Of a stretch of 7,286 nucleotides of DNA, positions 1 through 5,383 are shown in pieces. The first letter of the stretch is position 1. The number at the start of each line of letters is the position of its first letter. Made by a program: the position numbers and the translations under genes. This DNA comes from CAIXRL01 sp964619155 (GTDB lineage: Bacteria > Eisenbacteria > RBG-16-71-46), in the NCBI GenBank assembly GCA_964619155.1, contig CAZUEM010000170.1, forward strand, positions 1 through 7,286, written 5' to 3'. The notes beneath the pieces are model-generated. The model was not told the DNA's origin. It was given only the letters and a program-made list of their open reading frames with translations, and ran no database searches.

Positions 1-34
1 CCTCGCGGGCCCCGGTCCCCGATGCCGGCCGCGC

Positions 35-2833
35 TCAGGCGGCGCGGCGGACGAGCCCGCGCAGGACGGGCTGCAGCCGCGCCAGCTGCACCTGCAGTTC
101 GCGCCAGGCCGGCTGCGCGTCGGCCAGGTTGCCGCCGCGCGCGAGCATCTCGAGGCGCAGCGCCGCGTCGGCCGCCGGCTTCGCCGCGAGCGTCAGCAGC
201 AGGCCCTTGAACGTGTGCGCCGCGCGCGCGAGCGTCGCCGTGTCGCCCTGGGAGAGGGCGTTCGTGATCTCGCGCTCCTGGGCGGGCTGGTCGCGCAGGA
301 ACGTCGAGACGATGTCCTGCAGCACGTCCGGGTCGCCCTCCATGTTGAGGTTCAGCCGGTCGTGGTCCAGCACCTCGGCCTCGGCGGCCGGGCGGGACGG
401 CGCCGCCGACGGCGCGGCGGAGCCGGCGCGGTTCGGGAACAGGCGGTTCAGCGTGCCGAACAGCTCGCCGGCGTTGATGGGCTTGGAGACGTAGGCGTCC
501 ATGCCGGCCTCGAGGCACTTCTCCCGGTCGCCGGTCATGGCCAGCGCGGTGAGCGCGATGACGGGCAGGCGCCCGCCGGTCGTGCGCTCGCGCTCGCGGA
601 TCTTCGCGGTCGCCTCGAAGCCGCCCATGCGCGGCATGTGCACGTCCATCAGCACGACGTCGAACGCCGCGCGCGCCAGCAGGTCGAGGGCCTCGAGGCC
701 GTCGTTCGCGACGGTCACGGCGTGACCGCGCTTCTGCAGCATCGTGACGGCGAGCTTCTGGTTGACGAAGTTGTCCTCGGCGAGGAGCACCCGCAGCGGC
801 GCGGCGTTCGGCGAGGACCCGGAGACGTTCGCGTTCATGTCCGTGTCGTCCTTCTGGGGTGCGGGCTCGGGGGATTCCGGAGCCGCGGCCTTCGCGCCCA
901 GCACCTGCGCGACGACCTGGTAGAGCTGCTTCTGGGAAATGGGCTTCGTCAGGTAGGCCGCCATGCCCAGTTCGCGGCTGCGCGCCGCGTCGCCGCTCTG
1001 GCCGCCGGAGGTGAGCATCATGATCGTGGAGCCGGCCACGCCGGGGAGGTCCTGGATGCGCTCGGCGAGCTGCAGCCCGTCCGTCCCGGGCATGTGGTAG
1101 TCCACGATGATCAGCGCGAAGGGCGTGTCCTCGGCCTTCGCCCGCCACAGCTCGGTCAGCGCCGCCTGCGCGCCGTCCACGGCCGTGACCTTGAGGCCCA
1201 CCGCGCCGAGCTGCTCGGCGAGGATGCGCCGGTTGGTCGCGTTGTCGTCCACGACCATCGCGCGCAGGCCGTGCAGCGCCTCGCGCGAGAGCGGCTCGGG
1301 CCGCGCCGCGCCGGGCTGGAGCCCGAGGCGCACGGTGAAGTGGAACGTCGTGCCGCGGCCGTGCTGGCTCTCGACCCACAGCCGTCCGCCCATCATCTCG
1401 ACGAGGCGCTTGCAGATCGTCAGGCCCAGGCCCGTGCCGCCGTACTTGCGGGTGGTCGAATTGTCGGCCTGGGTGAAGGCCTCGAAGATGCTCTGCAGCT
1501 TGCCGTCCTCGATCCCGATGCCGGTGTCGCGCACGGTGAGGTGCAGCGCGACCGTGCCGTCCCCGGCGCCGCCTTCCTGCGGCTCGACGCCGACCACGAT
1601 CTCGCCGCGGTCGGTGAACTTGATGGCGTTGCCGACGAGGTTGACCAGCACCTGGCGCAGGCGGATGGGATCGCCCACCACGCGCTCGGGCACCTCGGGG
1701 CGCACGTCGCAGAGCAGCTCGAGCCCCTTCTGGTGCGCGCGCAGGGCGACCGTGCGCAGCGCGGTGTCCACCTCGGCGCGCAGGTCGAAGTCGTGCGCAT
1801 CCAGGTCGAGGCGGCCCGCCTCGATCTTGGAGAAGTCGAGGATGTCGTTGATCACCGACAGCAGCGTGTCGGCGGACGACCGCGCCGTCTGCAGGTAGTC
1901 GCGCTGCTCGCTGTCGAGGTCGGTGTCGAGCGCCAGTTCGGTCATCCCGATCACGCCGTTCAGCGGCGTCCGGATCTCGTGGCTCATGTTCGCGAGGAAC
2001 TCGCTCTTCGCCCGGCTCGCCTCCTCGGCGCGGTCGCGCGCGGCCGTCAGGTCCGTGTTCGCGCGCACCAGCTCGGCGGTGCGGGCCTGCACCTCGGACT
2101 CGAGGTGCTCCTGGTGCCGCTGCAGCTGCATGTCGCGCGTCTGGATCTGCCCGAGCATGCCGTTGAAGCCGTCGATGAGCTGGCCGACCTCGTCACGGCC
2201 CTCCGACACGGCGCGCACGCCGTAGTCGCGCTCCTCCGTCACCCGGCGCGTGACCGCGGCGAGGTGCAGCAGCGGGCGCGAGATCATGCGCTGGAGGCGC
2301 GACGCGAGCACCAGCGCCACGAGCGAGGCCGCGAGCAGCACGATCCCGAGGATCATGACGTAGCGGCGCACGCGCGCCTGCATCTCGAGCAGGTCGGAGC
2401 GGATGTACACGTCGCCGATGCGCTCGCCGTCGAGCATCACCGGGCGCATCACGTCGAACCACTCGCGGTGCATGCCGGCGATCGCGACGTCCGCGCGGGC
2501 GGGCCACTGCGCCCCTTCGCCGGCGTCGCGCCGGTAGGTCGCGAACGGCTGGCCCGAGGCGCGGTACATGCAGGCCGCGACGACGTGCTGCTGCGCGCGC
2601 AGGGCCGAGAGGGCGTCGCGCGCGGCGCCCGCGTCGTCGAAGGTCAGGGCCGCCGTGCTGTTGTTGGCGATGACGTCGCCGAGGATGGACAGGTCGCGCT
2701 CCATCGTCCGGCGGAAGGTGAAGTACTCGTAGCCCAGGAACGCGCCGCAGGCGAGCAGCAGCACGACGACGCTCGTCATCACCGTGATGAGCGTCAGCTT
2801 GTGCCGGATCGAGAGGTCGTGCAGCAGGCGCAT
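35..2833 (-). CDS. Membrane-bound hybrid sensor histidine kinase (CHASE8-like, HAMP, HisKA, HATPase, REC, REC, HPt)
   Basis: This 932-residue protein is an inner-membrane sensor that should autophosphorylate on His and pass phosphate through an internal His-Asp-His relay. TM1 is about residues 13-35 and TM2 about 158-177. The roughly 120-residue periplasmic segment between them looks like CHASE8 (conserved pattern around NNSTAALTFDD, residues 57-67). HAMP is about 178-233, followed by a probable coiled coil (235-275). HisKA has the H-box SHEIRTPLNG with H285. HATPase has N402, DTGIG (436-440) and GGTGLGL (465-471). REC1 has D529/D530, phospho-acceptor D578, T608 and K630. REC2 has E686/D687, D730, T762 and K784. 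The C-terminal HPt has H873 in AAHTFKGLL. All catalytic residues are present, so both receivers and the HPt look active. The ATG at 2833 is chosen because it has a good ribosome binding site and is followed by the juxtamembrane LSIRHKLTLI motif. It lies 8 nt after the yfiR-like gene, so periplasmic control by that product is likely (inference). The partner response regulator is not here. Confidence 0.95.
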   Translation of the reverse strand: MRLLHDLSIRHKLTLITVMTSVVVLLLACGAFLGYEYFTFRRTMERDLSILGDVIANNSTAALTFDDAGAARDALSALRAQQHVVAACMYRASGQPFATYRRDAGEGAQWPARADVAIAGMHREWFDVMRPVMLDGERIGDVYIRSDLLEMQARVRRYVMILGIVLLAASLVALVLASRLQRMISRPLLHLAAVTRRVTEERDYGVRAVSEGRDEVGQLIDGFNGMLGQIQTRDMQLQRHQEHLESEVQARTAELVRANTDLTAARDRAEEASRAKSEFLANMSHEIRTPLNGVIGMTELALDTDLDSEQRDYLQTARSSADTLLSVINDILDFSKIEAGRLDLDAHDFDLRAEVDTALRTVALRAHQKGLELLCDVRPEVPERVVGDPIRLRQVLVNLVGNAIKFTDRGEIVVGVEPQEGGAGDGTVALHLTVRDTGIGIEDGKLQSIFEAFTQADNSTTRKYGGTGLGLTICKRLVEMMGGRLWVESQHGRGTTFHFTVRLGLQPGAARPEPLSREALHGLRAMVVDDNATNRRILAEQLGAVGLKVTAVDGAQAALTELWRAKAEDTPFALIIVDYHMPGTDGLQLAERIQDLPGVAGSTIMMLTSGGQSGDAARSRELGMAAYLTKPISQKQLYQVVAQVLGAKAAAPESPEPAPQKDDTDMNANVSGSSPNAAPLRVLLAEDNFVNQKLAVTMLQKRGHAVTVANDGLEALDLLARAAFDVVLMDVHMPRMGGFEATAKIRERERTTGGRLPVIALTALAMTGDREKCLEAGMDAYVSKPINAGELFGTLNRLFPNRAGSAAPSAAPSRPAAEAEVLDHDRLNLNMEGDPDVLQDIVSTFLRDQPAQEREITNALSQGDTATLARAAHTFKGLLLTLAAKPAADAALRLEMLARGGNLADAQPAWRELQVQLARLQPVLRGLVRRAA

Positions 2834-2837
2834 CGCG

Positions 2838-2843
2838 TCTCCT
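2838..2843 (-). promoter_or_regulatory. Ribosome binding site of the kinase gene, overlapping the upstream stop codon
   Basis: On the minus strand the yfiR-like gene ends in TAG and the sequence runs TAGGAGACGCGATG. The AGGAG core therefore shares bases with the stop codon and lies 5 nt before the kinase ATG. This arrangement supports the start at 2833 and suggests translational coupling of the two genes. Confidence 0.8.
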
Positions 2844-3468
2844 AGTGGGCGTCCACGACCCGCGCGAGGGCGAGCAGCTTGGCGCTGATCCGGAGCCCGC
2901 TGCGCTCCGCGTGGCCGAGGTTGATCTCGAAGCGGACTTTTCCGCTCTCCTCCGCGAAGCCCACCATGCCGCCGCTGGCGGCGAAGGCGGGCGTGTCGGC
3001 GACGGTCAGCACGGGCGCGCCGGCCACCTCCATGAGCACGGTCTCCATGCGGGCGGTCTCGGACGAGGCGACGTAGAGGATCTGGCTGCCGCGGGCGTCC
3101 TGGGCGCGGCGCGCGAAACGCACGAACACCGGCTTGCCGTTGATGGTCTTCGAGCTGAGCAGTGTCGCCAGCTCGACGGCGAGCTCGTCCTCGCCGAGGA
3201 TCGTGAAGACGATCTGGCCCTTCGAGTTCGCGAGCGAGGCGTCCGGCCACTGCACGAACTTCGCGATGTTCCAGAGCATCTCGGACTTGGTTTCGTTGAC
3301 GCCCACCGCGAGCGCGAGCGCGGGCGCGGCCGCGAGCGCGATCGCGAGCGCGGTGAGCGCCGCGAGCACGCGCGCGAACGGCGCCGCCAGCGGGCGGCGC
3401 GCGGGTGCGGACGGCGCGGTGATGCTCCGGCAATTCCGCGCCGAGTCGTACCGACGGGAATGGGTCAA
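2842..3468 (-). CDS. YfiR-family (DUF4154) periplasmic regulatory protein, TTG start
   Basis: This 208-residue exported protein is of the YfiR family. In the family's best-known member, YfiR binds and represses the CHASE8/HAMP diguanylate cyclase YfiN from the periplasm. Family hallmarks seen here are the N-terminal helix ending in KFVQWPD (residues 70-76), QILYVAS (129-135), a VLTVAD strand (153-158), then SGGMVGF (165-171), VRFEINL (178-184) and ISAKLLALA (194-202). The N-terminus has an Arg-rich region (about 1-33), a hydrophobic Ala/Leu stretch (34-50) and a likely signal peptidase I site after ALA (residue 54). The start is TTG, preferred because of the GGAG eight bases upstream; no ATG exists before the family domain begins. 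An in-frame GTG at residue 34 would remove all positive charge before the hydrophobic core. Unlike P. aeruginosa YfiR, the mature part has no cysteine. The kinase directly downstream is the probable partner; no YfiB-like lipoprotein is in the window. Confidence 0.9.
   Translation of the reverse strand: MTHSRRYDSARNCRSITAPSAPARRPLAAPFARVLAALTALAIALAAAPALALAVGVNETKSEMLWNIAKFVQWPDASLANSKGQIVFTILGEDELAVELATLLSSKTINGKPVFVRFARRAQDARGSQILYVASSETARMETVLMEVAGAPVLTVADTPAFAASGGMVGFAEESGKVRFEINLGHAERSGLRISAKLLALARVVDAH
3308..3355. repeat. Imperfect hexanucleotide tandem repeat (GCGAGC type) inside the signal-peptide coding region
   Basis: Eight consecutive hexamers of the form gcgagc or close variants (gcgagc, gcgagc, gcgggc, gcggcc, gcgagc, gcgatc, gcgagc, gcggtg) run through this stretch. 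On the coding (minus) strand they encode mostly Ala-Leu, Ala-Ile and Ala-Ala pairs of the hydrophobic core. Because the unit is two codons, gain or loss of units would lengthen or shorten the signal peptide without a frameshift. It may simply reflect alanine-rich coding in a GC-rich genome. Confidence 0.5.
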
Positions 3469-3470
3469 GG

Positions 3471-3480
3471 CTCCCTCTCC
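3471..3480 (-). promoter_or_regulatory. Ribosome binding site supporting the TTG start of the yfiR-like gene
   Basis: The minus strand reads GGAGAGGGAGCC and then TTG. The distal GGAG is 8 nt from the TTG, which is normal spacing; the proximal GGGAG is too close (2 nt). No competing ATG start lies upstream of the conserved domain, so this site decides the start. Confidence 0.6.
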
Positions 3481-3534
3481 AGCGTTGCGGGGACCGTCCT
3501 TACGGGGGGGTGATGCGCGTTGGTCCCCGGGGGC

Positions 3535-3563
3535 CTATCGGCAGGGAGCGGGCCCGGGCTTGA
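3535..3563 (-). promoter_or_regulatory. Weak sigma-28 (FliA)-like promoter candidate upstream of the yfiR-kinase operon
   Basis: The minus strand carries TCAAG (3563-3559) and, 16 nt later, GCCGATAG (3542-3535). Sigma-28 promoters have a -35 like TAAAG/TCAAG and a -10 of GCCGATAA. The -10 match is good but the spacing is about 2 nt longer than the usual 14 nt between these cores. A start point near 3528 would give a leader of about 60 nt before the TTG. Conservation in relatives and dependence on flagellar regulation are unknown, so this is only a candidate. Confidence 0.2.
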
Positions 3564-3638
3564 GCGATACCTTCACGAAGCCGCGAAGTGGCCCCGCCGC
3601 GGTCAGTTGGCGGCCGCCGCGGCCGGGGCCGCCCGCCC

Positions 3639-3668
3639 GCCGGGCGGCAGGCCGCCGGGCGGCGCGCC
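3639..3668. repeat. Two tandem 15-nt GC-rich units
   Basis: The units gccgggcggcaggcc (3639-3653) and gccgggcggcgcgcc (3654-3668) differ at two positions. The surroundings (3611-3668) are almost pure G and C and can form small hairpins, for example 3628-3634 with 3642-3648 and 3651-3656 with 3658-3663. The stretch lies between the palindromic element and the promoter region of the yfiR-like gene. No T tract follows on either strand, so a classical intrinsic terminator is not supported. Confidence 0.45.
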
Positions 3669-3677
3669 TGAACGACC

Positions 3678-3824
3678 TTCAGCGATTCGGCATCGGCGGC
3701 CGGACCGCGGCCCGCTTGCCCGGCCTCCGGCCGCGCCGCGCTGCATCCACTCGGGCTCTCGCCCTCCGTGGCTTCGCCCTCGTCGGACGCACCGCCGTCG
3801 CGCCGCCGATGCCGCATCGCTGAA
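3678..3824. repeat. 147-nt palindromic structured element (MITE- or REP-like) downstream of dgt
   Basis: The ends are inverted copies: TTCAGCGATTCGGCATCGGCGGC-type arms at 3678-3700 and 3802-3824 pair at 22 of 23 positions. Pairing continues inward without gaps to 3715/3787 (3703-3705 with 3797-3799, 3707-3711 with 3791-3795, 3713-3715 with 3787-3789, counting G-U on the minus strand), broken by single or double mismatches. The remaining 71-nt apex holds three small hairpins: 3721-3733 (5-bp stem, 3-nt loop), 3753-3764 (4 bp; on the minus strand a GAGA tetraloop of the GNRA type), and 3770-3778 (3 bp). The element starts 6 nt after the dgt stop codon. It may be a non-autonomous mobile repeat, a folded RNA at the 3' end of the dgt transcript, or a bulky terminator. 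The family is not one I can name; no clear target-site duplication is visible. Confidence 0.75.
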
Positions 3825-3830
3825 ACGTAC

Positions 3831-5159
3831 TCAGTCGCGGCCGCCCGGGTAGCGCATGCCGCGCAGTTCGCGGTAGAGGCGCACGGCGTAGTGGTCCGTC
3901 ATCCCCGACACGTGGTCGGTCAGCCGCAGCAGCCGCTCGTACGCCGGGGCCGGCTGGAAGAGCCGCGGGTAGAGCCGCCGCAGGTGCGAGCCGCGCAGCG
4001 AGCCGCCGTCGTTCAGCGCGCCGGTGAAGATCGCCAGCAGGCCCTGGATCGCCTCGGCGCCCGAGAGCTCCATCTTGAGGACGTCGCGCGCGCGGTAGCA
4101 GCGCTCGAGGCACACGGCCTGGATGGTGCGCAGCGGCTCGCGGTGGCGCATCACCGCCTCGAGCGCGGTCGTGAAGCCGCCCTCGAGGATCGCGTCGTGG
4201 GCCTCGAGGAACGCGTCCGCCGCGTCGTGCACGAGCGTGTTGACCGCGATGGCCCGCAGCAGGTCGGCGCGCTCCATGCGCTCGGCGTAGTCCGTGAGCG
4301 GCCCGAGCGGGGGGCAGCGGGGATCGCCCTCGCACAGCGGCCGCAGGCAGCTCACGAACAGTTCCTCGGGCACGTGCCGCAGGCGCAGGCCGTCCTCGAG
4401 GTCGAGCAGCAGGTAGGCGATGTCGTCGGCGGCCTCGGTGAGCCAGGCGAGCGGGTGGCGCCGCCAGCGCTCGCCCTCGGCGCGCGCGAGCCCGAGCGCG
4501 CCGGCGACGGCGTCCCAGGCCTCCACGTCGCCGTCGAGCAGGCCGGGCTTCTTCGCCGCGCGGTGCGCCGAGCCGCGGTCGGCGGCGAGCGAGGAACAGG
4601 GGTACTTGACGAGCGCCCCGAGCGTGGCGTGCGTCAGCTGCAGGCCGCCGGGGCGCGCCGGGCGCTCGAGGCGCGTGACGATGCGCAGGGTCTGCGCGTT
4701 GCCCTCGAACGCGAGCAGGTCGCGGCGCTGGCGCTCGCTCAGTTCGTCCCAGAGCGGCCGCTCGCGGTCGAAGAACTCGCGGATCGCGTCCTCGCCGACG
4801 TGCCCGAACGGCGGGTTGCCGAGGTCGTGCGCGAGGCAGGCCGCCGCCACGCAGTCGCCGAAATCGCGCGCGTCGCGCACGCCGGCCAGCGCGGGGGTGC
4901 GGGCCAGCACCCGGGCCCCGACCAGCGTGCCCAGCGAGCGGCCGATGGACGCGACCTCGAGGCTGTGGGTGAGGCGCGAGTGGACGTGGTCGTCGTAGGG
5001 GAGCGGGAAGACCTGCGTCTTGTCCGCTAGCCGTCGGAACGCCCCGCTGAAGAGCACCCGGTCGTGGTCGCGCTGGAACGGGGAGCGGGCGCCGCTCTCG
5101 GGGTCGGCGGGGGCGCCGAGGCGTTCGGGGGACAGCAGGCGCGGCCAGTCGGGGCGCAT
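3831..5159 (-). CDS. dgt: Dgt-like deoxynucleoside triphosphate triphosphohydrolase (HD domain)
   Basis: This 442-residue cytosolic enzyme belongs to the dGTPase-like HD family, which splits dNTPs (classically dGTP) into deoxynucleoside and tripolyphosphate and so tunes the dNTP pool. The N-terminal signature is RSPFQRDHDRVLFSGAFRRL (25-44) followed by ADKTQVFPL (45-53). The metal site is formed by H65 in SRLTHS, H111-D112 in CLAHDLGNPPFGH, and D246 in TEAADDIAY (241-249). EGNAQTLRI (152-160) is the further family motif. The length suits the shorter Dgt-like subfamilies (E. coli Dgt is about 505 residues), so the true substrate preference (dGTP or all dNTPs) cannot be read from sequence. The ATG at 5159 has GGAG 5 nt upstream on the minus strand. 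It is transcribed divergently from pckG and in the same direction as the yfiR-kinase pair, but a 362-nt gap with a large palindrome separates it from them, so a shared transcript is unlikely. Confidence 0.93.
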   Translation of the reverse strand: MRPDWPRLLSPERLGAPADPESGARSPFQRDHDRVLFSGAFRRLADKTQVFPLPYDDHVHSRLTHSLEVASIGRSLGTLVGARVLARTPALAGVRDARDFGDCVAAACLAHDLGNPPFGHVGEDAIREFFDRERPLWDELSERQRRDLLAFEGNAQTLRIVTRLERPARPGGLQLTHATLGALVKYPCSSLAADRGSAHRAAKKPGLLDGDVEAWDAVAGALGLARAEGERWRRHPLAWLTEAADDIAYLLLDLEDGLRLRHVPEELFVSCLRPLCEGDPRCPPLGPLTDYAERMERADLLRAIAVNTLVHDAADAFLEAHDAILEGGFTTALEAVMRHREPLRTIQAVCLERCYRARDVLKMELSGAEAIQGLLAIFTGALNDGGSLRGSHLRRLYPRLFQPAPAYERLLRLTDHVSGMTDHYAVRLYRELRGMRYPGGRD

Positions 5160-5198
5160 CGGGTCTCCGGGGACGGCGGTTCGGGACGGCGGGCGGCG

Positions 5199-5228
5199 CA
5201 GTATCGCCCAGCCCGGGCGCGGAGCGAA
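5199..5228 (-). promoter_or_regulatory. Weak sigma-70-type promoter candidate for dgt
   Basis: The minus strand has TTCGCT (5228-5223) and GATACT (5204-5199) separated by 18 nt. The -10-like element matches TATAAT at four of six positions; the -35 match is poor. A start near 5192 would give a leader of about 30 nt. It is the only AT-containing -10-like hexamer I see between the two divergent genes on this strand. Confidence 0.25.
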
Positions 5229-5258
5229 GGCGGCCGCCGCCCCGGCCGCGCGCGGCTG

Positions 5259-5288
5259 TTGCGGGCCCCGCGGGGCGGGGCTTAGATT
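5259..5288 (+). promoter_or_regulatory. Probable sigma-70-type promoter for pckG
   Basis: TTGCGG (5259-5264) and TAGATT (5283-5288) are separated by 18 nt; the -10-like hexamer matches TATAAT at four of six positions and stands out in an otherwise GC-only stretch. The spacer contains the perfect palindrome CCCCGCGGGG (5266-5275), and the -10 lies inside an inverted repeat CGGGG (5276-5280) / CCCCG (5289-5293), either of which could be an operator. The expected start point near 5295 gives a leader of about 89 nt to the chosen pckG start. Confidence 0.45.
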
Positions 5289-5367
5289 CCCCGTGTTTCA
5301 TGCATTTCCCGACGGACACCCTGACCGTGCCGCGCCACGGCGGTGACGGATTCTTGAAACGCGCACG

Positions 5368-5375
5368 AAAGGCGG
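5368..5375 (+). promoter_or_regulatory. Ribosome binding site deciding the pckG start
   Basis: AAAGGCGG lies 8 nt before the ATG at 5384. The alternative in-frame ATG at 5300 has no Shine-Dalgarno-like sequence, lies only a few bases after the predicted transcription start, and would add 28 residues with no resemblance to the family. The bases CGAAA (5366-5370) can also pair with TTTCG (5377-5381), which might partly mask the site. Confidence 0.5.
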
Positions 5376-5383
5376 TTTTCGCC

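Noticed and set aside
1..34. Terminator after the kinase gene
   Set aside because: Only GC-rich sequence with a short GGGCCC palindrome is seen; there is no convincing stem and no T tract, and the window ends here.
215..2845. 876-codon open frame on the plus strand, antisense to the kinase gene
   Set aside because: Its product is a low-complexity Arg/Ala/Val/Leu-rich sequence with no family likeness. The opposite strand is an unmistakable multidomain kinase; long antisense frames are typical of very GC-rich coding DNA.
2834..3433. Upstream extension of the kinase reading frame to 3433
   Set aside because: The extension would be an Arg/Ala-rich shadow of the yfiR-like gene. The ATG at 2833 has a good ribosome binding site and precedes the first transmembrane helix.
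3369..3468. Twin-arginine export signal in the YfiR-like N-terminus
   Set aside because: The Arg pairs (residues 5-6 and 24-25) are not followed by the Tat consensus. A Sec signal with an ALA cleavage site fits better.
3469..3677. Cyclic-di-GMP (GEMM) riboswitch upstream of the yfiR-like gene
   Set aside because: It was considered because of the YfiR link to c-di-GMP, but the conserved GEMM core and tetraloop-receptor sequences are not visible here.
3831..5159. dgt as an antiphage dNTP-depletion gene
   Set aside because: Some dGTPase homologues act in defence, but this one sits beside metabolic and sensory genes with no mobile or defence genes near it. A housekeeping role is the simpler reading.
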